Positions 1 to 8,373 are shown, numbered from the stretch's first letter. The stretch is DNA of 64,000 bases from Fusobacterium varium (GCA_002356455.1 AP017968.1:3410001-3474000); one strand, 5' to 3'. The notes: a model not told the origin generated them from the letters alone. A program made the numbers and translations.

Positions 1-278
1 ACTCCCTTTGATGGGTCTTGATGAACTTTTCCTATTCCCCAAGCTCTCTCTTCTTCTTTTAAGTCATTTATTGATCTTTCATCAAGAATAATACTTCCAG
101 CATCCTCCCTCAATGAACCGCTTATAAGGTTAAAAAGAGTACTCTTTCCACATCCATTTGACCCTAATATTGCTACAAACTCACTTTCTTCTATATTAAT
201 ATTAAAATTTTCAAATATATTTAATTCATTTTCAGTTCCACCATTAAAGCTCTTTGACAAGTTCTTTATTTTTAGCAT
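1..278 (-). CDS. ABC transporter ATP-binding protein, C-terminus cut by window edge (TrpZ-like)
   Basis: Only the first 92 codons are present; the gene runs off the left edge. The start ATG at 278 follows a strong GGAGGAG site and overlaps the end of the permease gene by 35 bases, which indicates translational coupling. The protein starts MLKIKNLSKSF and has a Walker A motif, GSNGCGKST, near residue 45, followed by a Q-loop region (HQDPSKG). It should be the cytoplasmic ATPase that energises import by the substrate-binding protein and permease encoded just upstream. Family membership (COG1101, TrpXYZ-type uptake system) is inferred mostly from the partner genes. The substrate cannot be read from this fragment. 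Confidence 0.9.
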   Translation of the reverse strand, partial: MLKIKNLSKSFNGGTENELNIFENFNINIEESEFVAILGSNGCGKSTLFNLISGSLREDAGSIILDERSINDLKEEERAWGIGKVHQDPSKG

Positions 279-1134
279 TTTCTTCTCCTCCCTTCTTTTT
301 TAAACTAAAGAATGATGCATTATTATATCCTATAAATATTATCACTATTATTGCACTGATAGCTTTCAAATCTGTTGGAGCAAGACCTAAATCTATTGCT
401 ATTCCCCCTATTATTTTATAGCTTATAGAACCTAGTATTGCTCTTGTTGTTCCTTTTAACTTTGTTGATTTTTTAAGAATTGTATCTCCTATTATTATAG
501 AAGCAAGTGCAGAAACTATTATAGAAGTTCCCATATTTATATCTGCGAATCCCTGCCTTTGTCCCATAAGAGCTCCACTTACAGCTACCAGTCCATTTGA
601 AAGCATAAGACCTAAAAGTTTAAATTTATCACAACTCACACCTAAAGATTTTACAAGAGTTTCATTATCTCCAGTTGCTATAAGAAGATATCCTATTTCT
701 GTTTTAAGGAACATATCCATCAATATTTTTATAATCATAACTATTATCACAAGAACTACTATCTTATTTCCTAATGAGAAAACAGATGGACTGTTATATA
801 GAGGAATATTAGCTTTTCCATTTATTCTCAAATTTACAGAATAAAGAATAGTCATTGTAAGAATTCCAGCTAATATAGGAGCTATTTTCATTTTTATATG
901 CAGAAAATATGTTATCACCCCAGCTAATGATCCAAATACAAATGCTAAAACTGTACTTGTTATTGGATCAAGACCTAAAGTTGCGAATCTTGCGAAGATA
1001 AATGCTCCAAATGGAAATGTTCCTTCAACTGACAAATCAGGAAAATCCAAAATCTTATATGTTATAAATACTCCCATTGCTAATACTGCAAATATGAGTC
1101 CCTGTTCTATTGATATAGTCATTAACGAATTCAT
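244..1134 (-). CDS. ABC transporter permease (COG4120, TrpY-like)
   Basis: A 296-residue, highly hydrophobic protein with about eight membrane segments. It belongs to the permease family related to branched-chain amino acid permeases that pairs with COG2984 binding proteins. Recognisable features are the N-terminal ISIEQGLIFAVLAMGVFITYKILD stretch (helix 1 and the conserved F-D-L-S-VEG segment that follows) and GQRQGFADINMGTSIIVSALASIIIGD late in the protein, typical of this family. It sits 16 bases after the binding-protein gene and overlaps the ATPase gene, forming a three-gene import operon. It probably forms a homodimeric channel in the inner membrane. In streptococci this family is linked to tryptophan uptake, but the local HutP-like regulator leaves the substrate open. 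Confidence 0.9.
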   Translation of the reverse strand: MNSLMTISIEQGLIFAVLAMGVFITYKILDFPDLSVEGTFPFGAFIFARFATLGLDPITSTVLAFVFGSLAGVITYFLHIKMKIAPILAGILTMTILYSVNLRINGKANIPLYNSPSVFSLGNKIVVLVIIVMIIKILMDMFLKTEIGYLLIATGDNETLVKSLGVSCDKFKLLGLMLSNGLVAVSGALMGQRQGFADINMGTSIIVSALASIIIGDTILKKSTKLKGTTRAILGSISYKIIGGIAIDLGLAPTDLKAISAIIVIIFIGYNNASFFSLKKKGGEENAKNKELVKEL

Positions 1135-1150
1135 TTTTTACCCCTTTTTC

Positions 1151-2119
1151 CTATTGTTCTATAAATTCTGCTCCTTCAAAAACTGGAAGCTCTTTATTTA
1201 ATTTAAGATTTTTCATTGTTTTTTCATTTACTACTTTAGTAGTGTTAGCTAATGTTTCCACTGGCATATCTTCTGGTTTCTTTCCATCAACAAGTATTTC
1301 TTTAGCCATACGACCAGTTTGTCTTCCTAATTCATAATAACTAAGTCCATCTGTTAAAAGTATTCCACCTTTTACATGAGCTTCCTCTGCTCCAACTGTT
1401 ACCATTCCTCTTTCATTAGCTGCCATAGAAATAAGATTTATAGCAGAAGCAACTATATTATCTGTGATAGTATAGAATCCATCTACTTTAGATATCATAG
1501 AATTTACAGCCTGAGGTATATCATTAATATTATTTACTCCAACAGCTCTTATTTCAAGCCCTAACTTTGCCCCTATTTCTTTTGCATTGGCCACTTGTAT
1601 TTCTGAGTTTGACTCACTTGTATTATATATTATTCCCACTTTTTTAATTTTAGGATTAATTTTTTGAAATAGCCCTAATTGTTTTTCCATAGGAGTTGCA
1701 TCAGTTGTTCCTGTTACATTTCCTCCTACTTTATCCATTGTTTTTACTAATTGCGAATTTACTGGATCTGTCACTGCACTGAAAAGAACTGGTATATTAT
1801 CAGTTGACTGTTTGGCAGCCTGGGCTGATACAGTTGCTATTCCAAATATAAGATCTGATTTATCTGATACAAATTTCTGTGCTATTACTCCTGCTACTCC
1901 AGTATCTCCCTGTGAATTTTTATATGTTATGTCTGCGTTTACTCCTAAAGATTTTAACTCATCTTCAAAACCTTTTCTAACATCATCTAATGCTGGATGT
2001 TCTGCAAATTGTGAAATACCTATTTTAAATTTTTTTCCCTCTTGAGCTACACTCTGTACTCCAATGATAGTTAGAAACATTATCATCATCATTAATCTCT
2101 GTCCTACTTTTATTTTCAT
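1151..2119 (-). CDS. ABC transporter substrate-binding protein (COG2984, TrpX-like)
   Basis: A 322-residue periplasmic binding protein. I chose the ATG at 2119 because it follows AGGAGGAG; the longer open frame to 2206 reads through the terminator hairpin and has no ribosome site. The N-terminus (MKIKVGQRLMMMIMFLTIIG) is a signal peptide ending near SVAQ; no lipobox Cys is seen. The mature part has the ABC_sub_bind fold: KFKIGISQFAEHPALDDVRKGF at the start and VTDPVNSQLV and GNVTGTTDATPMEKQLGLF in the middle, typical of the TrpX family. It is the first gene of the importer operon, and its leader carries a transcription attenuator. The substrate is probably an amino acid (inference). Confidence 0.9.
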   Translation of the reverse strand: MKIKVGQRLMMMIMFLTIIGVQSVAQEGKKFKIGISQFAEHPALDDVRKGFEDELKSLGVNADITYKNSQGDTGVAGVIAQKFVSDKSDLIFGIATVSAQAAKQSTDNIPVLFSAVTDPVNSQLVKTMDKVGGNVTGTTDATPMEKQLGLFQKINPKIKKVGIIYNTSESNSEIQVANAKEIGAKLGLEIRAVGVNNINDIPQAVNSMISKVDGFYTITDNIVASAINLISMAANERGMVTVGAEEAHVKGGILLTDGLSYYELGRQTGRMAKEILVDGKKPEDMPVETLANTTKVVNEKTMKNLKLNKELPVFEGAEFIEQ

Positions 2120-2151
2120 TTTCTCCTCCTGATTATTATTGAATAGAAAAT

Positions 2152-2185
2152 AAAAAAACCTTTTTACATAAAATTGTAAAAAGGT
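2152..2185 (-). terminator. Leader terminator (attenuator) upstream of the ABC importer
   Basis: Perfect 10-bp inverted repeat (ACCTTTTTAC / GTAAAAAGGT, arms 2176-2185 and 2158-2167) with an 8-nt loop, followed on the minus strand by seven U residues. It lies between the promoter at 2335-2363 and the start codon at 2119, so transcripts must read through it to express the importer. A second copy of the 5' arm (ACCTTTTAC, about 2230-2238) and a separate small hairpin at 2205-2228 lie just upstream and could form alternative structures. Confidence 0.85.
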
Positions 2186-2249
2186 AAAATTAACATAATA
2201 CAACAAATCCCCTTCAAAAAGGTGATTTTGTAAAAGGTATTAAATTTTT

Positions 2250-2312
2250 CTACTATCCTACAATTCTACTGTTTTGTTTTTCTATTTCTTTTCAATTCCT
2301 ACTATTTTACTA
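2250..2312 (-). promoter_or_regulatory. UAG-triplet cluster in the leader RNA, candidate HutP-type binding site
   Basis: The transcribed leader contains eight UAG triplets within 63 nt, at plus-strand positions 2310-2312, 2302-2304, 2299-2301, 2282-2284, 2266-2268, 2258-2260, 2253-2255 and 2250-2252. They form two groups that share UAG-N5-UAG and a directly repeated UAGUAG. About one would be expected by chance at this base composition. HutP of Bacillus binds UAG triplets in its leader RNA to prevent termination, and a HutP-family gene lies directly upstream. The binding role here is inference from that juxtaposition. Confidence 0.6.
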
Positions 2313-2334
2313 TTCTGCATGTTCATTAATAAAA

Positions 2335-2363
2335 ATTATATAAAAAATCTCTGTTTTTGTCAA
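2335..2363 (-). promoter_or_regulatory. Consensus sigma-70 promoter of the ABC importer operon
   Basis: Exact TTGACA (2358-2363) and exact TATAAT (2335-2340) separated by 17 bases on the minus strand. It begins within 10 bases of the hutP-like stop codon. Expected transcription start is near 2328, giving a leader of about 200 nt before the ATG at 2119. Such a strong promoter followed by a terminator fits control by antitermination. Confidence 0.9.
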
Positions 2364-2370
2364 CTGTTAT

Positions 2371-2793
2371 TTATTCCTGCTCTACTGGTACTGCTCTATG
2401 TCCTAGTCCAATTACTACTTCATCCAATCTGAACATTCCTATTGTTAAAAAAATACATACTGAAAGATGTTCCTGACATCTTGCAATTCCTATTTTCCCA
2501 CCAACATTAAAGCCAACTGCTTTATCCATTATTTGAGCTATAGCTTCTCTTGTAGCTCCTGTAAGAGCTCCTTCATATATATGAGATTCTGATATTATTC
2601 CATTTCTTTTAGAAGCCACTAAAGCTCTCTCTAAAATTTTAGAAATAGAATCAACCACATTTCCCCCTATATCCACAGCAGCTGTTTTTATTCCTGAATT
2701 AAGATATTTTACTTTAAGTTCTGCTTCTTCCTCTCTTGAACTCATAGCCATTATAACTGAAGCTTTTGCTATGTCTTTACTTTTATATTGCAT
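2371..2793 (-). CDS. HutP-family RNA-binding antiterminator
   Basis: A 140-residue protein. The start at 2793 follows GAGGTG; an ATG at 2814 has no ribosome site. It resembles Bacillus HutP along most of its length: the central SKRNGIISESHIYEGALTGAT helix region aligns with HutP's KKSGVIQSE...HALYHAT, and the C-terminal LTIGMFRL...VIGLGHRAV aligns with YGTIGAP...FGVGINHI. Length matches the family (about 148). HutP binds L-histidine and Mg2+ and then UAG-containing RNA, blocking a terminator. The two His that bind Mg in the HALYH segment are Gly here (GALTG), so the ligand or metal use may differ. Its RNA target is probably the UAG-rich leader directly downstream, upstream of the ABC importer genes. 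Confidence 0.8.
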   Translation of the reverse strand: MQYKSKDIAKASVIMAMSSREEEAELKVKYLNSGIKTAAVDIGGNVVDSISKILERALVASKRNGIISESHIYEGALTGATREAIAQIMDKAVGFNVGGKIGIARCQEHLSVCIFLTIGMFRLDEVVIGLGHRAVPVEQE

Positions 2794-2836
2794 TTTACAC
2801 CTCACAATTTTCATCTATACAAATATAGCATACCAT

Positions 2837-2874
2837 AAAAAAAGAAGGAAGTACAAAAGAATTTGTACTTCCTT
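2837..2874 (-). terminator. Intrinsic terminator of the sugar ABC operon
   Basis: Thirteen-bp perfect stem (arms 2862-2874 and 2845-2857) with a 4-nt loop and a T-rich tail on the minus strand, directly after the stop of the sugar-binding protein gene at 2883. It separates that operon from the hutP-like gene. Confidence 0.9.
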
Positions 2875-2882
2875 TCAATATT

Positions 2883-3806
2883 TTACCATTCACCTTTAAA
2901 GCTATTTACATTTTCTTTATTTACTTCTACTTGAATCATAGGAGTTACTGGCTCAAGTTTTTCTCCTCTTAATAATTTTCCAGCTGCTTCTATAGTTTTT
3001 GCTCCTTCTTCTACAGCTGACATATATGTAGTTCCATCAATAAGTCCATCTTTTATAGCTGCAAGCCCTTCTTTGCTTCCTCCTAGACCTATTACATATA
3101 TTTTATCTTTTAATCCTGCTTCTTGTAATGCCATTCCTGCGCCCATAGCTGAATTATCATCTTGAGTTATTATTATATCCATTTTTTGATTTTTTTGAAT
3201 AAGATCTTCAACTATTTTCATAGCTCTTTCTTTTTCCCATCTGCTTGTTTGGTTATATACTATTTCCATTTTTGTTCCTGCTATTTCTTCAGTAAGACCT
3301 TTTTTTCTATTTCTTTGAGGAGGTGTTCCTGGAACTCCTTCTATAAGAACTATTTTTGCATCATCTTTTTTCAATAAATTCTTTGCTATTTTTCCTGTTA
3401 ATGCCCCTGTTTTCACTTCATTTTGTCCAACATAAGTAACTACACCATCATATTTACCATCTTCATCGCTTCCTATTGCATTTGTAAATGCTATAACTGG
3501 TATTTTTGCTTCATTAGCTATTGCAATTGCTCCTTTAATAGCTTCTGAATCTGCTGCTGCTACTGCTATTACATCTACTTTTTTTGCTACAAGATCTTCT
3601 ATTTGAGATAGTTGTTTAATAGGGTCCCAGTTAGCATCTGTATACTCTAGTTTTACCCCTTCTTTTTTAGCTTGTGTGTCCATTCCATCTCTTACAGCTA
3701 TAAAATATCCTACTGGTCCAGGCAAAGATACTCCAATAACTTTTTCTGCTGCAAAAGCAGTTGCTCCAAGTACTAAACATAAAGCTCCTAATAATAATTT
3801 TTTCAT
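2883..3806 (-). CDS. Sugar ABC transporter substrate-binding protein (RbsB-like)
   Basis: A 307-residue periplasmic protein with a clear signal peptide (MKKLLLGALCLVLGATAFA, cleavage before AEK). The mature protein has the type I periplasmic binding fold: VIGVSLPGPVGYFIAVRDGMD near the start, KKVDVIAVAAADSEAI, the hinge region IVLIEGVPGTPPQRNR, and ITQDDNSAMGAGMALQEAG. These are typical of ribose/allose/inositol-type binding proteins. Start ATG 3806 follows AGGAGG. It is the last gene of a six-gene minus-strand operon. The sugar is unknown; the kinase and glycosidase-like partners suggest an amino sugar or small glycoside (inference). Confidence 0.92.
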   Translation of the reverse strand: MKKLLLGALCLVLGATAFAAEKVIGVSLPGPVGYFIAVRDGMDTQAKKEGVKLEYTDANWDPIKQLSQIEDLVAKKVDVIAVAAADSEAIKGAIAIANEAKIPVIAFTNAIGSDEDGKYDGVVTYVGQNEVKTGALTGKIAKNLLKKDDAKIVLIEGVPGTPPQRNRKKGLTEEIAGTKMEIVYNQTSRWEKERAMKIVEDLIQKNQKMDIIITQDDNSAMGAGMALQEAGLKDKIYVIGLGGSKEGLAAIKDGLIDGTTYMSAVEEGAKTIEAAGKLLRGEKLEPVTPMIQVEVNKENVNSFKGEW

Positions 3807-3835
3807 CTTGCTCCTCCTTTTTATTATATTGAAAT

Positions 3836-4786
3836 CTATTTTTTCTTAAAACTTCCAAACCCTACTGCTGCAAGTATTATTATTCCTTTAAAAACATATT
3901 GAAAATATATGCTCACACCAATAAGATTGAAACTGTTACTTATAACACTCATGAGAAGAACCCCTATTATTGTTCTCATAACATTTCCTTCTCCACCATT
4001 TACACTTGTTCCACCAATTACAACTGAAGCTATTGCATCCATATCATACCCTTCTCCTGCTGTCGGAGTGGCTGTGCTCAGTCTCGAAACTAAGATAAGT
4101 CCCCCTATTATCGAGGCCATACCATTTATCATGAATACCATTATTTTATACTTCACAGTATCTATACCTGACAGTCTGCTGGAATCTTCATTCCCTCCTA
4201 CTGCATATATTCTTCTTCCCATTACTGTTTTTCTTAAAACTACATTAGCCAGTATTACCCCAAGGAAGAAAATTATTACAGGTACAGGTATTCCTAAGAT
4301 ATAGCCTCTTCCAATAAGAGAAAGGACTGGATTTGTTCCAGATATTGGATATCCCCCTGTATAAATAAAAATGAGCCCCTGTAAAATTACGACCATTCCC
4401 ATAGTTGCTATAAGAGATGGTATTTTAATGACTGCAACTGCAAATCCATTAATTAATCCGATAACTGCTCCTGCTAGAAGTGCTGTTAAAAGTGCTATAA
4501 TAAAACTATGCCCATTTGAAATCATACTCATTATTATAGTTCCACCTAAGGCAGCTATTTTTCCTACTGATATATCAAAATTTCCTGAAATTATTACAAA
4601 TGTCATTCCTGTTGCTATAACACCTATTATTGATGATTGCCTTAATAGATTAAGTATATTATTTCTTGTAAGAAAATTAGGTGTTGCAAAACTTATTATT
4701 GTACATAAAACTAAAAAACCTATTATTATTCCATAATTTTTCAGGAGATTTTCTCTTCTGAAAGAATTTTTTAACTGTACTAACAT
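3836..4786 (-). CDS. Sugar ABC transporter permease (RbsC-like)
   Basis: A 316-residue integral membrane protein of the BPD_transp_2 family with eight to ten helices. The signature segments are SIIGVIATGMTFVIISGNFDISVGKIAALGG (near residues 52-85) and YDMDAIASVVIGGTSVNGGEGNVMRTIIGVLLMSVISN (near 245-282), both diagnostic of ribose-type permeases. Start ATG follows GGAGG at 5-base spacing. Lies 12 bases after the ATPase gene and 29 before the binding-protein gene, so the three form one importer. Confidence 0.95.
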   Translation of the reverse strand: MLVQLKNSFRRENLLKNYGIIIGFLVLCTIISFATPNFLTRNNILNLLRQSSIIGVIATGMTFVIISGNFDISVGKIAALGGTIIMSMISNGHSFIIALLTALLAGAVIGLINGFAVAVIKIPSLIATMGMVVILQGLIFIYTGGYPISGTNPVLSLIGRGYILGIPVPVIIFFLGVILANVVLRKTVMGRRIYAVGGNEDSSRLSGIDTVKYKIMVFMINGMASIIGGLILVSRLSTATPTAGEGYDMDAIASVVIGGTSVNGGEGNVMRTIIGVLLMSVISNSFNLIGVSIYFQYVFKGIIILAAVGFGSFKKK

Positions 4787-4798
4787 ATATCCTCCATC

Positions 4799-6295
4799 CT
4801 AACCATTTAATGCCAAATAGTTTATTTTTTCTATATTTATGTCATTGCCTCTAAGTTCACTGATAAAATTTCCCCTTTTTAATACAAGAACTCTATCTGC
4901 TATTCTTTCTACTTCTCCAAGATCAGAAGATATAAAAATTATTCCTACTCCTTTAGCTGCATAATCTTCAATTACTTTAAAGATATCTTCTTTGGCATTT
5001 ACATCTATTCCTTTTGTTGGCTCATCAAATATCAAAATTTTCAAATCCATATCTTTCCATTTTGATATAACTATTTTTTGCTGATTTCCACCGCTAAGAC
5101 TTGATACTTTTAAATCATAATCTGAAACTTTTATTGAAAGACCTTTTATTGATTCTTCAATATGTTTATTTTCTTTTTTACTGTTTAAAAGAACACCAGA
5201 CAACATCTTTTTTATCTGTATCAATGTAGAATTATCTTTTATTGTATGTTTCAATATAAGTCCAAAGTTCTTTCTATCTTCTGGTATAAGCCCTATTCCA
5301 TTTTTTATAGCATCTTTAGGATGATAAAACTTCTTCTTTTTTCCTTCAAGATAGATATCTCCTTTGTTTATTTCTCTTGCTCCAAATATACATTCTGCTA
5401 ATTCACTTCTTCCAGAACCAACTAACCCTGCTATCCCTAGTACCTCTCCTCTTTTCACATAAAAAGATACATCCTTTAATATATTTTTATATTCTAATTC
5501 TTTTACTTCAAGAATTACTTCATTTCTATTCTCTTTTTTTTCTCTTATATTTCCTTTTTTTACTGCTTTTCCTGTCATTAATTCTACTACTTTATCTTTT
5601 GTAAGTTCTGAAACTTTTTTAGTAGCTATAAATTCTCCATCTCTCAATACACTTATTCTATCGCATACTGAAAATACTTCCTCAAGCATATGTGAAATAT
5701 ATATTACTGTCTTTCCAGCTTCTTTTAGTCTTCTTATAACATCAAATAAAGATTTTTTCTCTTTTTCTGATAATGAAGTAGTTGGTTCATCCATTATTAT
5801 AATATCTGAATCATTTGCTACTACTTTAAGTATTTCTATCATCTGCTGTTTAGATATACTCATATTTCTAGTTATTTCCATAGGATCTATATCAAAATTT
5901 AATTTTTCACACAGTTCCTTAAATCTTTTAATCATAGCTATATCATCAGTAAATATGCCATATTTTTTTATTTCATTTCCTACAAAAAGGTTTTCATAAT
6001 TTTTAAGTGTTGATACAAGGCTTAGTTCTTGATATATTATACTTATTCCTTTTTCCTGTGCTTCTAAAGGCGTTTTAAATTTTTCTACGTTTCCTTTATA
6101 TATAAGCTCCCCTCCATTAGCCTCATGTACCCCACATATTATCTTCATCAAAGTAGATTTTCCAGCACCATTTGCTCCTATTATTGCATGAACTTCCCCT
6201 TTTTTTATTTCAATATTTATATTTTTTAAAACTTCTACTTTGGAAAAAGATTTACTTATATTTTTACAATTCAGAATTACATCTCCTAATCGCAT
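4799..6295 (-). CDS. Sugar ABC transporter ATP-binding protein, duplicated type (RbsA/MglA-like)
   Basis: A 498-residue cytoplasmic ATPase with two tandem ABC domains. The first domain has Walker A GANGAGKST (40-48) and Walker B IIIMDEPTTSL. The second has a degenerate P-loop (GLVGSGRSEL), the signature LSGGNQQKIV, and Walker B ILIFDEPTKGID. This arrangement, with one weakened site, is normal for ribose/galactose importers. The start ATG follows AGGAGG and overlaps the preceding gene by 10 bases, implying translational coupling with the glycosidase-like gene. Confidence 0.95.
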   Translation of the reverse strand: MRLGDVILNCKNISKSFSKVEVLKNINIEIKKGEVHAIIGANGAGKSTLMKIICGVHEANGGELIYKGNVEKFKTPLEAQEKGISIIYQELSLVSTLKNYENLFVGNEIKKYGIFTDDIAMIKRFKELCEKLNFDIDPMEITRNMSISKQQMIEILKVVANDSDIIIMDEPTTSLSEKEKKSLFDVIRRLKEAGKTVIYISHMLEEVFSVCDRISVLRDGEFIATKKVSELTKDKVVELMTGKAVKKGNIREKKENRNEVILEVKELEYKNILKDVSFYVKRGEVLGIAGLVGSGRSELAECIFGAREINKGDIYLEGKKKKFYHPKDAIKNGIGLIPEDRKNFGLILKHTIKDNSTLIQIKKMLSGVLLNSKKENKHIEESIKGLSIKVSDYDLKVSSLSGGNQQKIVISKWKDMDLKILIFDEPTKGIDVNAKEDIFKVIEDYAAKGVGIIFISSDLGEVERIADRVLVLKRGNFISELRGNDINIEKINYLALNG

Positions 6296-7440
6296 TTTTC
6301 CTCCTTTTCCAGAAATATCTTCAAATGCTCCTCAGGTATACTCATCAAATCCCATGAAAGAACTATTCCTTTTGAATTTCCCGTTTCTAAAATATCAAAT
6401 ACTTCTTTTATATATTCTTCATCACTCAATGCAATATTTTCTTTTTTGTTAAAGTCTATTCCTGGAAATATATTCTCCAAATTTTCAGATAGATATTTTA
6501 CTTCTTCTATCATTTGAGTTTTTCCTATATTATCTTTTAAATTTTTTTCTCCTATTATATTTAAAAGAAATTCTCCTGCTTCTCTATTATACATTTTTTT
6601 AAAAGTTTGAATTTCAAAAGGTATTCCTGCAGGTGCATAAGTTCTTCTATAATACATTGGTTTAATAAAATCTGCTTTTTGACCAAGTTTGATTATATCT
6701 TGTCCAAAGAGATAAGAAATATCAGAAGCATATGTATCTAAGCCAACTTCCAGTCCTTTAATTTTAAAAAAGTCTATAAGTTCATTTATTTTTTCAATTA
6801 TTGAGTTATTTTTAAATTGAAAATACTGGTCCATTTCTTTATTTTTAAATTTATATCTAAAATCCTCACATTTTTCTATTTCAAGAGGATTACTTTCTAA
6901 TTTTTTGAAAGTTTCCTCAATATATATTTTTAATTTTTCTACATTTATTCCCTTTTTCCTCATTTTCTCTGTACATACAGGACAAAAACAGCTAAATACA
7001 GCTTTCCCTCCATTTGAAAACGCTGGGTATCTTATTTTATCAAGAAAAACTCCATCTATTTCATAATCTGAAAACTTCTCATTAAATATTTCTTTTATAT
7101 TTTTAATATTTTCAATAGTATTAGGGCAATAAAATTCAAAATTTTCACCTTCTTGAAATGAAAAATTTTCTATTTCTTCTTCTTTATAATCTAATACTTT
7201 AGTGAATTTTTTATAATGAGATAATTCTGAAAATACTGGAAACCAAAAATATAATTTTGTTTGATATAGTCTTAAAAAATTCTTTAGTTCCCTGTATAAT
7301 TCTTTATTTTCATTCCAACCTATAATAATTCCATCTATTTTTTTTACTTTCATTATTTTTAAAAGTTTTTCTTTCAATTTATCTATATCCACTTCCAGAT
7401 TTGAAAATCCTCCAGAAAATATCTGTAAATATTTTTTCAT
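6286..7440 (-). CDS. Putative glycoside-hydrolase-like TIM-barrel protein with CxC..C cluster
   Basis: A 384-residue cytoplasmic protein without a signal peptide. I chose ATG 7440, which has a GGTGG ribosome site; ATG 7452 abuts the previous stop and has none. No family is recognised with certainty. The segment YEIDGVFLDKIRYPAF (near residue 155) resembles the conserved D-G-[IV]-x-[FL]-D-x-[IV]-R-Y-P strand of GHL-type glycosidases, and GLEVGLDTYASDISYLFGQD and KADFIKPMYYRRTYAPAG look like later barrel strands. CFCPVCTEKM is a possible metal-binding cluster. Encoded between a sugar kinase and a sugar importer, so it probably processes the imported compound (inference). Confidence 0.5.
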   Translation of the reverse strand: MKKYLQIFSGGFSNLEVDIDKLKEKLLKIMKVKKIDGIIIGWNENKELYRELKNFLRLYQTKLYFWFPVFSELSHYKKFTKVLDYKEEEIENFSFQEGENFEFYCPNTIENIKNIKEIFNEKFSDYEIDGVFLDKIRYPAFSNGGKAVFSCFCPVCTEKMRKKGINVEKLKIYIEETFKKLESNPLEIEKCEDFRYKFKNKEMDQYFQFKNNSIIEKINELIDFFKIKGLEVGLDTYASDISYLFGQDIIKLGQKADFIKPMYYRRTYAPAGIPFEIQTFKKMYNREAGEFLLNIIGEKNLKDNIGKTQMIEEVKYLSENLENIFPGIDFNKKENIALSDEEYIKEVFDILETGNSKGIVLSWDLMSIPEEHLKIFLEKEEKCD

Positions 7441-7452
7441 TTTCACCACCAT

Positions 7453-8364
7453 TTAGATATTTTTATTCAGATAATTAAGTCCTATATTTATCCCACCATC
7501 AACAGGTTCATATTTATTAGTAACCAACTTTATCTTATTTTCTAAATCACATTGTACTATTTTTTCTTTTATTTTAGCTGCAATTATTTCATTTACAGCT
7601 ACTCCCCCAGATAGTACAAGAGTGTACTTATCTTTTTTTATATTTTTAGATATCTGTTTTATCATTCCCATAAGTTTTTCTGCTGCTTCATCTAATATTT
7701 TTCCACATAATAATGTATCTTTTTCTTTTATAACAAATTTTGCTATACTTGCTATTTTTTCTGTTGTATCATATTTTTCAACTATCTTTTCCAGTTGTTT
7801 TCTTCTACCATTAGCCAGCTTTTCTATTTTATCAAAAGAATCATCTTTTTCTTCCATATCCTCTAAATAAAGGATATACTTTTCAAGAAATTTTCTGCCT
7901 ATCCAATATCCTGATCCAAGATCACTGAGTTCTTTCCCCCAGCCTCCAACTCTCACTACTTTTTTATCATCAAAGGCAAAACCTATAGACCCTGTTCCAG
8001 ATACAATAACTCCACCATCTTCAAAAGGACATATAGCTCTGAAAGCTAGTTCTGCATCATTCATTATTACAAAATTATCTTTTATTCCAATATTTTCAAG
8101 TAGTTTTTTAAAAAGATTATAATCTTCAACAGTATCACAGCTCGAAAATCCAAATACAAAATATTTTATATCCTGAAAACTGATATTTTTTTTCTTCATT
8201 ATTTCTTTGATATTTTCTTCAAGATTACTCTTAACAGTGGCTATTCCAACATTTTTATAATTGGTGCTGTTTCCTTTAATATATTCCTTACAACTATTCT
8301 CTATTTCATACAGGCAATATAAAGTTTTGCTTCCTCCCCCATCTACTGATAATATATATCCCAT
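7453..8364 (-). CDS. BadF/BadG/BcrA/BcrD-family sugar kinase (N-acetylglucosamine-kinase-like)
   Basis: A 303-residue protein of the ASKHA ATPase fold. It shows the phosphate-1 motif ILSVDGGGSKT at the N-terminus, a central VIVSGTGSIGFAF motif, GWGKELSDLGSGYWIGRK (closely matching the family's GWG-x4-D-x-GS segment), and the adenosine motif LVLSGGVAVNE near the C-terminus. Proteins of this type phosphorylate N-acetylglucosamine or related sugars in the cytoplasm. It lies 9 bases after the ROK regulator gene and just before the glycosidase-like gene, so it probably phosphorylates the imported sugar. Dehydratase-activator members of the superfamily are an alternative, but they carry Cys for an Fe-S cluster, which is not seen. 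Confidence 0.8.
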   Translation of the reverse strand: MGYILSVDGGGSKTLYCLYEIENSCKEYIKGNSTNYKNVGIATVKSNLEENIKEIMKKKNISFQDIKYFVFGFSSCDTVEDYNLFKKLLENIGIKDNFVIMNDAELAFRAICPFEDGGVIVSGTGSIGFAFDDKKVVRVGGWGKELSDLGSGYWIGRKFLEKYILYLEDMEEKDDSFDKIEKLANGRRKQLEKIVEKYDTTEKIASIAKFVIKEKDTLLCGKILDEAAEKLMGMIKQISKNIKKDKYTLVLSGGVAVNEIIAAKIKEKIVQCDLENKIKLVTNKYEPVDGGINIGLNYLNKNI

Positions 8365-8373
8365 TTTTTACCC

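Noticed and set aside
2120-2206. Extended N-terminus of the TrpX-like protein starting at 2206
   Set aside because: It would be translated through the terminator hairpin and ribosome site and lacks its own ribosome site.
2120-2340. TRAP (MtrB) binding site in the importer leader
   Set aside because: The UAG triplets have irregular spacing (0, 2, 5 and 13 or more bases) instead of the regular 2-3 base spacing of eleven triplets, and a HutP-like gene is next to it.
2120-2340. T-box riboswitch controlling a tryptophan importer
   Set aside because: No T-box core sequence (AGGGUGGNACCGCG) or specifier stem is present in the leader.
3909-4304. Plus-strand ORF of 131 codons
   Set aside because: Antisense shadow of the RbsC-like permease gene; no ribosome site and no recognisable domain.
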